This document shows, piece after piece, positions 1-6,180 of a DNA stretch of 6,284 nucleotides. The notes under the pieces are model-generated. The model did no database searches and was not told the DNA's origin. It saw nothing but the letters and a program-made list of their open reading frames with translations. A program made the translations under genes and the position numbers. Each line of letters begins with the position of its first letter. Within the stretch, counting starts at the first letter, position 1. Source of the DNA: an uncultured Ruminococcus sp. (lineage in GTDB: Bacteria; Bacillota; Clostridia; Oscillospirales; Acutalibacteraceae); the NCBI GenBank assembly GCA_902803585.1, contig CADCQO010000278.1, forward strand, positions 1-6,284. The letters run 5' to 3'.

Positions 1-50
1 GCCATTGTAAGCACTGCAACGCCGGTTTTTTTCATTGTTTTTCTTTTCAT
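1..50 (-). CDS. Start of a secreted protein (5' end only)
   Basis: Only the first 16 full codons plus two bases are inside the window; they read MKRKTMKKTGVAVLTM and then A (GCN). The start is fixed by a perfect GGAGGT eight bases upstream (59-64). Several lysines and an arginine followed by a run of small and hydrophobic residues look like the n-region and start of the h-region of a Sec signal peptide, so the product is probably exported. It lies downstream of, and on the same strand as, the large sortase-anchored protein at 159-3908. The gap is about 108 bp with no recognisable terminator, so the two are likely one operon. In sortase pilus operons the gene after a large tip adhesin is often the shaft pilin, which would fit, but the mature protein is not visible and this remains a guess. 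The start codon and the strand are the secure parts. Confidence 0.72.
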   Translation of the reverse strand, partial: MKRKTMKKTGVAVLTM

Positions 51-58
51 TGTTGTTT

Positions 59-64
59 ACCTCC
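59..64 (-). promoter_or_regulatory. Ribosome binding site of the left-edge gene
   Basis: Reads GGAGGT on the minus strand, followed by eight bases (AAACAACA) and then ATG at 50-48. It is a full match to the Shine-Dalgarno core at ideal spacing. It is what shows that a real gene starts at the window edge. Confidence 0.8.
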
Positions 65-75
65 ATTTGTTTATA

Positions 76-139
76 GATAGTTCGTGCGGGTCGGTGGAAA
101 TATGGCAGGCGATCCGCACAACTATCGTACTGCCATATT
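76..139 (-). repeat. Two interleaved inverted repeats between the surface-protein genes
   Basis: Two dyads overlap in the gap between the adhesin stop and the next gene. Dyad A: 76-93 pairs with 110-126, giving 16 Watson-Crick pairs, one bulged base (83) and one imperfect position (90/113, which is G.T on plus and C.A on the minus transcript). Dyad B: 99-108 is an exact 10-bp inverted repeat of 130-139, and inside it 110-113 (CGAT) can also pair with 124-127 (ATCG). In minus-strand order the arms run B1, A1, B2, A2. The connecting loops are only 3, 1 and 5 bases, too short for a full pseudoknot, so the RNA probably chooses between the two helices. Neither dyad is followed by a T tract on either strand, so a plain intrinsic terminator is unlikely. 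Plausible roles are a processing or stability element, an attenuator, or a DNA site for a protein; the sequence does not decide. Confidence 0.75.
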
Positions 140-158
140 CAATAACTAAGGAAACGCC

Positions 159-3100
159 TTATCTGATACCTCCCTTTCGTTCAGCATCAGCCGCTGCTTT
201 CTGCAGCTTTTTTCTATAAATCATCAATGCCGCTGCCGCCAGTACAATCATCGCCCCGCCGACCAGAGCGGGATGAATCAGAATGGAAGCACCCGTTTCC
301 GGCATGACAATTTCAATAATGGGATTGACAACGTCCACGCTCTCCGTACTGCCTGCTCCTCTGGTTGTCACGGCAAGCGGCTTTTTCAGACCTATCACAC
401 CGTCTGGTACTTTTATTTCTGCGATATAATAAGTCGTGTCGGGAGTGAGCTTGCTGAAGGTAAACACTGTACCCTCTCTGTTTTTCTCATACTCTGCGGT
501 TGATACAACATTGTTGTTCTTCGCCTTCGCATCGCTTTCGTTTAAATAAATCGCAAACTCTGCGCCGGGAACAGTCACACTATAGTTATTCTTTTTCGTC
601 AGAACAATGCTGGCTGCCTCAAGGGTGTTGACAAGCTGCACTACATCTTCATCTTCCTGATTGATGATTTTGTCATCGTCACTATATGTAATCGTACCCG
701 TATACTGTCCGGCTTCTTCTGTTATCACATAAGTCGTACCGTATGGGATATTGCTGATGGTAACGACAGCTTTGTCCTTGACAGTAAAGGCAATATTCGG
801 AAGCTCATCCGACAGATCGGTAACATAGCTATTAAGGACAATATCATCTGATGACATATAATCGCTCAGATTCACACCAGCAGGTGCATGAAGAGCAACT
901 GTTACAGGGAAGGAATCGTCTGCGCTCATTCCCGAACCCGTAACCGTCTTGGTGATCTTGAGCTTTCCGACCTTACGGGTGTTGGTAGCCATGGCAAATT
1001 CTCCTATACTGCCTCCATCGCACTCGGTTACATAACCACTGTAAACGATATTGTCTCCAGCATCATATTTCAGACGGAAATATGAATCGTCCGGCAGCAC
1101 TTCTCTGAACTCGTAATGGGTATGGACCGGAATGTTCTCGATAATGATCTCCTGACCCGGCAACAGCGTAAATTCACCATCTTCACTAAGTGTGGTAACC
1201 TGTCCGTTAACGAAGACATCTATACCGCTATAATCCGTAACATTGCCGTCTTGCGTCTGATCACCGAACAGCTCGGTCAAAACCAGCCTGAAGGTAAATG
1301 CCGGCGTCTGCACTACAGTACCAGAGCCTGTTTCACCCTGATCTGCTATCATTACTGCTTCTTCCGGATCCAGGATCTTCTTCATTCCGATTGCACCGAC
1401 TCTGACAGTATTGACATAAGTTTCTGTCAGATGAACGGTCTTGTCAGATGTTTCGGGATGGTTTTCAAACTTGTAAGTACCATCGCTGTTGTACTCATCA
1501 AATTCATCATTATTCTTTTCCAGAATCCGTTGGATTTCAATATCCTCTACATAAACCTGTGTTCTGTAATAATCCGCTAATGCTCTGTCACCTGTCCGAC
1601 TGCCCATATTTTCAGCACGGTTATCCATAGGCTGTAAAAGAGCTGCTTCCTGTTTGACACGCATGGTACTGCCTTTTGCAAACTGATAAGCGAAGAACGC
1701 TTCTTCACCGTACATCAGGTTGAAACGGCCATTTTCCGTATCACGAGTAAGAGTCGTTTTTTCCTGATTGGTGTTTTTATCGACACCAAACGAATCCGAC
1801 AGCTGATAGGTTACACCATCAACGGCATTAAAATCCGTACCGGACGGCTCAAACTTATGCGTTTCCTGCTTGAGTCTGTCAAAGGTAGTCGTAATGTTAA
1901 CAGACTCAGCGGACCATTCTTTTGACTCGCCAAGATACTTATTCTTACCAATGGGAATTGTGATATCTCCTGATGCGTGCACACCGTCTTTCCAGTTAGT
2001 GGAACCCTCGTTCGGTGCATTGCCCGCTTCATAGCAAACCAGCTTCATTCCGGTGGCTCCGTCACGGTTCGCCTTATAACAATTGTTTTCATTGTCAAAG
2101 GTAAAGCGCACATAATGGGAGTTCATATCAGTTCCTCCGGATTTCCAGACCCAAGCCGCAATTTCACGGTTGTTCTTGACCCATGAGCTTTCCGGCTGAA
2201 GATAGATATGTTCATCGTCAAAGCTTACATTGGTAACACTTTCATAATCCGGTTGCTGACCGCTCAGACGGTTGATAAGGTTTGTATTGCCTTCCTCCGT
2301 ATTATTACGGTTGATGTAATCGTAGGTAGGAGTTTTCAGACCGGAATCCTTTACAGCATCTTGAGTTGTTCCTTTGTTTTCAATGCTGTACTGGAAAATA
2401 TCCTTATCCGCAACTGCTATTGTCTGCTTGATAAGACCGCGGTTGATATGCTCGAACAGCGTCTGTTCCCTGACGGCGAGCGTATGCGGATTAAGTGTAG
2501 CGAAGTTAAAGGAAATACTCAGGTTGGATTCAAACATACCGCGTTCCATGTAGAACACTGTAAGGGTATGCTGTGTTGTGGGATTATAGAAAGTATCCTC
2601 ATCAAAGGATTCACCAGCTGCCTGATACATTCCTGCTATGGTACTCTCTTTAGGGCCGCTGTTATCTTTTCTGGTAGCTTTCTGCTTGCGGTCCTTGGTC
2701 TTGTCGAAAACACTTGCATAGTCAATATAAACCTGCTGCTTCGATCTGTTGAAGTTAATATTGCCTGTTACCTTCGCATGGTCACCGCCCATGTCCAGAA
2801 TCAGAACATCGTCTACGAATACCCATACATCATCGTCACCGGAAAATCTGAAAACAACGTCCACTTCATTGCCGTCCTTATCCAGAATTGTTCCGTTTTC
2901 GTCCAGATTGAAGGGAATATTAACCTTCATACCAAAGCCGTAGTTAACCTGACTGCGCCCTACTTCCGTAGTGGTAATAGATGAACTGTTGAACGGGAAG
3001 AAACCATAACCGCCCGCCGTTGCAGGATTACCGTCACTGCGCCAGTTGCCGACACCGTTACTGGGGATATTTCCGACAACAATATCACCGCCGTCATTGG

Positions 3101-3908
3101 TACCGCCGTTATAGTATCTTGTTGCATCGTTAGCAGAGTCAAATTCGTAGGTTTTTGTACCATCGGGGTTATAAACGATATTGAACGGGAAACCGCTGCG
3201 TGTTGTATACTTGGTAATCATATTACTGTTCTGACCGATAAACGAATCCGAAAACTGAGGCAGTTCAAAAGCACCGTTATTCTGTGTCAGCGTACCGCCG
3301 GTAAGCTTTCTGTCAACCAGTCCCTGCATAGCAACATTACCGTTGTTATTCAGCGGAGCTGCATTGGCACTCTCCCAGAACTGCTTGTAAGCGTCGGCGT
3401 AGGACTGATTGCCGTTCTGACCGGATATATATGTATACTGATAAGGTGTTTCACCCTCACCGTTGCCGCGTTTTTCATTCAGGTTATTAGCTGTACCATA
3501 GAAGTTACCGAAATACAAAGCGGGTGCATCCTTACCATCGTAGAAAGCAGAGATTTTGCGGTTCAGCAGTTCATAGGGAACCTGAAGACCTGTCATCCAT
3601 CTGTCACCGTTCTGCAGATTATGACAGTCACTCTCCGACATAACCACGCCATCGCTGTTGCGTCTGTAGGCAATCTGATTATCACGGGTATACTCATAAC
3701 TGCTGTTGAGTTCCCTGTCGTACTTATAGTCGTACAGCCACGTTTCGGCATAATACAGGGTGCCGTCCTCATTTTCGCCGTACTTTCCTGTTTCGGCCCG
3801 TACCTTTTGGGAGGTGATGACACCGCTCGGCATCATTCCGACCAGAAACATCAGCACGACCGCGCAAGCCAGCCCCGCCTTCAGCCCTCTTCGTTTCATT
3901 TTTATCAT
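159..3908 (-). CDS. Sortase-anchored fibro-slime surface adhesin / tip-pilin-like protein
   Basis: A 1249-residue cell-wall-anchored surface protein, probably an adhesin or pilus tip subunit. Start: ATG at 3908 has GGAGG nine bases upstream. The in-frame ATG at 3929 would add seven residues but has no well-placed RBS. Domains: signal peptide 1-38 (basic n-region, hydrophobic core, likely cleavage after VRA); a Tyr/Asn/Gly-rich region to about 235; a fibro-slime (PA14-related) domain at about 235-473 with the acidic core FSGDDDVWVFVDD at 355-367; a middle region to about 836 that holds a carbohydrate-binding-like beta-sandwich at 567-661 (AAWVW, then VRFT, then ending SGDITIPIGKNKYLG); three CnaB/SpaA-like domains at about 837-976, 980-1095 and 1099-1196; MPETG at 1202-1206; a membrane helix at about 1209-1231; and a basic tail. 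Each CnaB-like unit shows an early Lys, a mid Glu and a terminal Asn (K843/844, E936, N976; K984 or K987, E1064/1065, N1094; K1105/1106, E1164, N1195). These could form isopeptide bonds, though the residue assignment is inferred. MPETG departs from canonical LPXTG only in its first residue. The ligand is unknown. Confidence 0.92.
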   Translation of the reverse strand: MIKMKRRGLKAGLACAVVLMFLVGMMPSGVITSQKVRAETGKYGENEDGTLYYAETWLYDYKYDRELNSSYEYTRDNQIAYRRNSDGVVMSESDCHNLQNGDRWMTGLQVPYELLNRKISAFYDGKDAPALYFGNFYGTANNLNEKRGNGEGETPYQYTYISGQNGNQSYADAYKQFWESANAAPLNNNGNVAMQGLVDRKLTGGTLTQNNGAFELPQFSDSFIGQNSNMITKYTTRSGFPFNIVYNPDGTKTYEFDSANDATRYYNGGTNDGGDIVVGNIPSNGVGNWRSDGNPATAGGYGFFPFNSSSITTTEVGRSQVNYGFGMKVNIPFNLDENGTILDKDGNEVDVVFRFSGDDDVWVFVDDVLILDMGGDHAKVTGNINFNRSKQQVYIDYASVFDKTKDRKQKATRKDNSGPKESTIAGMYQAAGESFDEDTFYNPTTQHTLTVFYMERGMFESNLSISFNFATLNPHTLAVREQTLFEHINRGLIKQTIAVADKDIFQYSIENKGTTQDAVKDSGLKTPTYDYINRNNTEEGNTNLINRLSGQQPDYESVTNVSFDDEHIYLQPESSWVKNNREIAAWVWKSGGTDMNSHYVRFTFDNENNCYKANRDGATGMKLVCYEAGNAPNEGSTNWKDGVHASGDITIPIGKNKYLGESKEWSAESVNITTTFDRLKQETHKFEPSGTDFNAVDGVTYQLSDSFGVDKNTNQEKTTLTRDTENGRFNLMYGEEAFFAYQFAKGSTMRVKQEAALLQPMDNRAENMGSRTGDRALADYYRTQVYVEDIEIQRILEKNNDEFDEYNSDGTYKFENHPETSDKTVHLTETYVNTVRVGAIGMKKILDPEEAVMIADQGETGSGTVVQTPAFTFRLVLTELFGDQTQDGNVTDYSGIDVFVNGQVTTLSEDGEFTLLPGQEIIIENIPVHTHYEFREVLPDDSYFRLKYDAGDNIVYSGYVTECDGGSIGEFAMATNTRKVGKLKITKTVTGSGMSADDSFPVTVALHAPAGVNLSDYMSSDDIVLNSYVTDLSDELPNIAFTVKDKAVVTISNIPYGTTYVITEEAGQYTGTITYSDDDKIINQEDEDVVQLVNTLEAASIVLTKKNNYSVTVPGAEFAIYLNESDAKAKNNNVVSTAEYEKNREGTVFTFSKLTPDTTYYIAEIKVPDGVIGLKKPLAVTTRGAGSTESVDVVNPIIEIVMPETGASILIHPALVGGAMIVLAAAALMIYRKKLQKAAADAERKGGIR

Positions 3909-3917
3909 ACCTATCGA

Positions 3918-3922
3918 CCTCC
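3918..3922 (-). promoter_or_regulatory. Ribosome binding site deciding the adhesin start
   Basis: GGAGG on the minus strand with nine bases to ATG 3908-3906. It lies inside the longer reading frame that begins at 3929, so translation from 3929 would run through the SD. The next internal ATG (3899) is 18 bases from the SD, which is too far. This makes 3908 the best start. Confidence 0.7.
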
Positions 3923-3938
3923 GCAACATACTCTAAGA

Positions 3939-3974
3939 ATCGGTCTGTATTCCTCCGATAACGCCTCTTATCGG
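3939..3974 (-). promoter_or_regulatory. Leader hairpins with a second SD-like GGAGG
   Basis: In the untranslated leader of the adhesin mRNA, 3955-3961 and 3968-3974 form a perfect 7-bp inverted repeat with a 6-base loop. The later arm on the minus strand (TTATCGG) runs directly into GGAGG (3952-3956), sharing two bases with it. The same arm can instead pair five bases (ATCGG) with CCGAT at 3939-3943, which would leave most of the GGAGG in a loop. The GGAGG is not followed by a start codon at normal spacing; the nearest ATG is 3929, 22 bases on. The pairing is certain at sequence level, while any regulatory role is inference. It does not resemble a riboswitch class I can recognise. Confidence 0.45.
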
Positions 3975-4007
3975 CTGTTCGTCCAAATTTCTAACACTAT
4001 ATTGCAT

Positions 4008-4036
4008 AGTATAGCATCACTTTTTCAAAAAGTCAA
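4008..4036 (-). promoter_or_regulatory. SigA-type promoter of the adhesin operon
   Basis: Minus strand -35 TTGACT (4031-4036), a 17-base spacer and -10 TATACT (4008-4013): five of six consensus bases in each box, at optimal spacing. Transcription would start near 4000, giving a leader of about 90 nt before ATG 3908. No better candidate is seen in the gap. It is clearly separate from the rightward promoter at 4239-4267, with start points about 270 bp apart, so the two units could be controlled independently. Confidence 0.82.
4019..4033. repeat. Perfect 7-1-7 palindrome inside the adhesin promoter
   Basis: ACTTTTT, one C, then AAAAAGT: a perfect 15-base odd palindrome that fills most of the promoter spacer and overlaps three bases of the -35 box. 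A second small dyad, ACTAT-5-ATAGT (3996-4010), covers the start point and part of the -10. A repressor bound at either place would block RNA polymerase, so both are operator candidates. The A/T content makes chance occurrence quite possible, and no regulator gene is in view. Confidence 0.4.
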
Positions 4037-4040
4037 CTAT

Positions 4041-4238
4041 TTTATGTAAATTTTCGATAGTTTTTACTGGTATTTTTTCGACAAAATAGTTATTTTTTTG
4101 AGTTATTGGTATCCGCGCCTGCCACATTTTGGCGCTGTATGTCCGGAAAACCGCTCTGTTTCCCTTCACAAAGTTATCTCATTTTTTTGATATTATTTTT
4201 TCTTTCCATTGGTTTCCACCTTTTTTCGTCAAAAGGTC
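4041..4238. other. AT-rich intergenic stretch, no gene seen
   Basis: The middle of the divergent control region holds no coding frame with a credible RBS. It has several runs of T, among them two copies of ATTTTTTTGA (4092-4101 and 4181-4190) that may be low-complexity coincidence. It also has a small hairpin (GCGCC 4115-4119 with GGCGC 4131-4135) that lacks a T tract and so is not a terminator. A/T-rich DNA upstream of both promoters could act as UP elements. I see nothing else in it. Confidence 0.5.
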
Positions 4239-4267
4239 TTTACATTATAGCTTTGAAATAGTAAAAT
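4239..4267 (+). promoter_or_regulatory. SigA-type promoter of the lipoprotein operon
   Basis: -35 TTTACA (4239-4244), a 17-base spacer and -10 TAAAAT (4262-4267), with five of six consensus bases in each box. The start point would be near 4274, leaving a very short leader of about 24 nt that contains just the RBS at 4285-4293. This fits the TTG start at 4298. Confidence 0.72.
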
Positions 4268-4284
4268 GAAGATAACTAACTATG

Positions 4285-4293
4285 GGAAGTGAT
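4285..4293 (+). promoter_or_regulatory. Ribosome binding site deciding a TTG start
   Basis: GGAAGTGAT differs from the extended Shine-Dalgarno GGAGGTGAT by one base. With its core at 4285-4289, the spacing to TTG 4298 is eight bases. The alternative in-frame GTG at 4289-4291 lies inside this SD and has only weak purine runs upstream, so the TTG is preferred. Confidence 0.7.
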
Positions 4294-4297
4294 TGCT

Positions 4298-6169
4298 TTG
4301 AAAAAGACCCTTCGTATCCTGTTCTTACTATCTGCGGCGGTGCTTTCGCTGCTGCTTTTTTCCTCCTGCAACAAGGCCGAGCCTGAAAAAGTAGATATCC
4401 GTACTACCCTTACAGTGGATCACTCCTTTTCCGGCAAGCGCACCATTGTCCTGACTTTTCCGCAGAGTGTCATCAGCACTGGTTCCGACACCGAAACAAA
4501 CCTCGAAAAAGTCGTCCAGAAGCATTGTCCCAACTCCCTCACTCCCTCCAAAGGCTATGCAGAAGGAAAGATTCAGTACAGCTTTGAAATGTCCTTTGAA
4601 TCGGCGCACGAATACACCAACAAAACCTCCGATATCGCAGGCTTTCAGACCGTTGTAAACTTTTCCAATCCTCACAACGTGATGACACAGGGCTGGAAAC
4701 TTGAAGAAAACTTCCAGAGCGCTCAGCTGATTCTCAACTGGATCACCGCAGGCGCAAAGGAAGAAGGATTCAGCGGGCTTGATTTTACAACGACAGAAAC
4801 AAAAACGACTGTTTCGCTCAATGACCAGACCCAGAGTACAACACCTGTTATTTCCGTCAACTGTCTGGAAGGCTACCCGATCCAGCGCATTAAAATTATC
4901 ACTGTCCGTGATAAAAACATTTACGACCGCAGTATTATCTTTACAATCTCACAGAGCACCTTTGATGCCATGCCTTCAGAAATCAAGGAGTATTTCAGCT
5001 CCGTAACGGACAGAGCGGCGATTTCTGCGGAGTGGCTCCTCAATACCAACAGTTCCTATGACTATACCGTCAAATTCAATGATGTGACGCTGCAGGAACT
5101 GACAGGCTACACCAACAAACTGCTCAATACCGTTTACGGCGATATTGAATACACAGATAAGGGCGCGGGCAGTACAGTTCTGGCAGAACAGAACTCCTAT
5201 ACCGAAACACTCGACTTCTCCAACTACATCGGCAATAACAACACCAATGTGCCTGTTGAATATACCTATTCCGTTGCCGGCAATACGGAACTCGGTGAAT
5301 GTCAGCTGTATGAAAACGGCGAATGGCACGTTGCAACCGATTTTCTTGACGATAACCAGTACAGCAAGGTTTCTTCCATCAAATACAATGGTTCCCTGAT
5401 GCATCTGCGCATCAATGACGGCAAACAGTATACCGCTACTTCTGTGGAAATCGACTCCGTCCCGCTGGAAGAAGATAAACTCCAGAAAACGATTACCTTC
5501 AAATTCAGCCGGAGCGCCGGTGGTGACGAGGCATCAAACTACGCCCGTGTGTACCTTGACAGTCTTGGCTACGGTGCGGTTCAGACCGTTATGAACGATG
5601 AATGTATCTGCACTTACACCACCAGCGGTACTCCCGAAACACTCAACGACATTTTCACGCATATTCTCGGCGGTAAGAACACCACAAAATATACCAGCCA
5701 ATCTCAGTTTATGACCCTTCGTACCATGAAGTGCTACAACGAACGCCTTGACCTTTCTGCTCTCCGTCTGGGCAAAAATGCCGAAACTCCCTTTATCTAC
5801 CGTGTGACCGCCCAGAACGGCAACTTCGTTAAAGAATTCCGGTTTTCCTCTTCTGAGGCTTCCCAGTGGGCTGACCTCAGCACCATCGACAACGGCTGTA
5901 TCAGCATGAAGCTCGTGGGAACAGATGTCAACGTTTCTTTCAATATTACCTGTCCCAATGTCAGTGATATCGTTTTCTGTTCCATTATTGCAGGCATTAT
6001 GGTACTGATTGCAGTATTTGCCATCTTTTTCCTCCGCAGCCGCAAACTTCCCTCACCCTCTCTCGGCGGCTCTTCCTCTCCTGCTCTTGGCGGCGGACAG
6101 AACAGCCTCACAGTGAAAAAGAAAACAACAGACCTCAAAAAAAAGACAACTGACCCCAAAAAGAAATAA
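4298..6169 (+). CDS. Uncharacterised lipoprotein with C-terminal membrane helix
   Basis: Function not recognised. From the TTG start the product is 623 residues (626 from the upstream GTG at 4289) and begins MKKTLRILF. A type II signal peptide ends in FSSC, giving a lipidated Cys24 and an extracytoplasmic NKAEPEK stretch. The body is beta-rich and Thr/Ser/Asn-rich. Two stretches, about residues 45-115 and 395-460, share a strand, helix, strand, helix pattern (GKIQYSFEMSFESAHEYT versus ECICTYTTSGTPETLNDI), which suggests a duplicated fold. A loose resemblance to LppM-type lipoproteins is possible but unproven. A single hydrophobic helix at about 558-579, followed by RSRK, predicts a second membrane anchor, with the last 44 residues inside the cell. 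That tail is a Ser/Pro/Leu/Gly repeat followed by KKKTTDL, KKKTTDP, KKK. It is divergent from the adhesin operon and 11 bp upstream of a HAD phosphatase gene. No catalytic motif is visible, so a structural, sensory or envelope-assembly role is all that can be offered. Confidence 0.9.
   Translation: MKKTLRILFLLSAAVLSLLLFSSCNKAEPEKVDIRTTLTVDHSFSGKRTIVLTFPQSVISTGSDTETNLEKVVQKHCPNSLTPSKGYAEGKIQYSFEMSFESAHEYTNKTSDIAGFQTVVNFSNPHNVMTQGWKLEENFQSAQLILNWITAGAKEEGFSGLDFTTTETKTTVSLNDQTQSTTPVISVNCLEGYPIQRIKIITVRDKNIYDRSIIFTISQSTFDAMPSEIKEYFSSVTDRAAISAEWLLNTNSSYDYTVKFNDVTLQELTGYTNKLLNTVYGDIEYTDKGAGSTVLAEQNSYTETLDFSNYIGNNNTNVPVEYTYSVAGNTELGECQLYENGEWHVATDFLDDNQYSKVSSIKYNGSLMHLRINDGKQYTATSVEIDSVPLEEDKLQKTITFKFSRSAGGDEASNYARVYLDSLGYGAVQTVMNDECICTYTTSGTPETLNDIFTHILGGKNTTKYTSQSQFMTLRTMKCYNERLDLSALRLGKNAETPFIYRVTAQNGNFVKEFRFSSSEASQWADLSTIDNGCISMKLVGTDVNVSFNITCPNVSDIVFCSIIAGIMVLIAVFAIFFLRSRKLPSPSLGGSSSPALGGGQNSLTVKKKTTDLKKKTTDPKKK
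6050..6166 (+). repeat. Repetitive tail: SPSLGG/SPALGG and KKKTTD units
   Basis: The C-terminal tail of the lipoprotein consists of two short tandem repeats. Bases 6050-6097 encode PSPSLGGSSSPALGGG, two near-copies of S-P-x-L-G-G. Bases 6116-6166 encode KKKTTDL, KKKTTDP and a final KKK. The codons of the two lysine units differ (AAA/AAG choices), so the unit is conserved more at protein than at DNA level. On the other strand the first part reads PPRAGEE and PPREGEG, reminiscent of peptides encoded by interspersed bacterial repeats, so a captured repeat is possible. Confidence 0.65.
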
Positions 6170-6175
6170 AGGAGA
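6168..6175 (+). promoter_or_regulatory. Ribosome binding site of the HAD gene
   Basis: AAAGGAGA overlaps the TAA stop of the lipoprotein gene and sits five bases before ATG 6181. The strong match and the overlap support translation from the same mRNA as the upstream gene. Confidence 0.8.
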
Positions 6176-6180
6176 TTTGC

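Noticed and set aside
51..100. TATAAA before the left-edge gene as a promoter -10
   Set aside because: The only -35 at 17-18 bases is TTCC-like with two or three matches; a separate promoter here is not convincing.
76..139. Intrinsic terminator of the adhesin gene
   Set aside because: Stems are strong but no T tract follows on the minus strand; the sequence runs straight into TATAAACAAATGGAGG.
2208..2984. 258-codon open frame on the plus strand inside the adhesin gene
   Set aside because: Antisense to well-conserved domains (fibro-slime core), no RBS, Cys/Ile/Val-rich translation with no domain logic; a shadow of the real gene.
3909..4000. c-di-GMP or other known riboswitch in the adhesin leader
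   Set aside because: The conserved core of class I c-di-GMP aptamers is not present, and only small hairpins are seen.
3621..4049. 142-codon plus-strand frame crossing the adhesin start and promoter
   Set aside because: It runs through the adhesin signal-peptide region and over its promoter, has no good RBS, and its composition reflects the opposite strand.
4115..4135. Small GCGCC/GGCGC hairpin as a terminator in the divergent gap
   Set aside because: Only 5 bp, no adjacent T run on either strand, and no gene converges on it.
4976..5404. 142-codon minus-strand frame antisense to the lipoprotein
   Set aside because: No RBS or recognisable domain, and fully within a better-supported gene.
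6137..6145. A8-G run giving an A-AAA-AAG slippery heptamer in frame, as in dnaX
   Set aside because: A -1 shift would hit TGA after two codons, so the product would differ by only a few residues; no stimulatory hairpin was seen. Probably just Lys codons.
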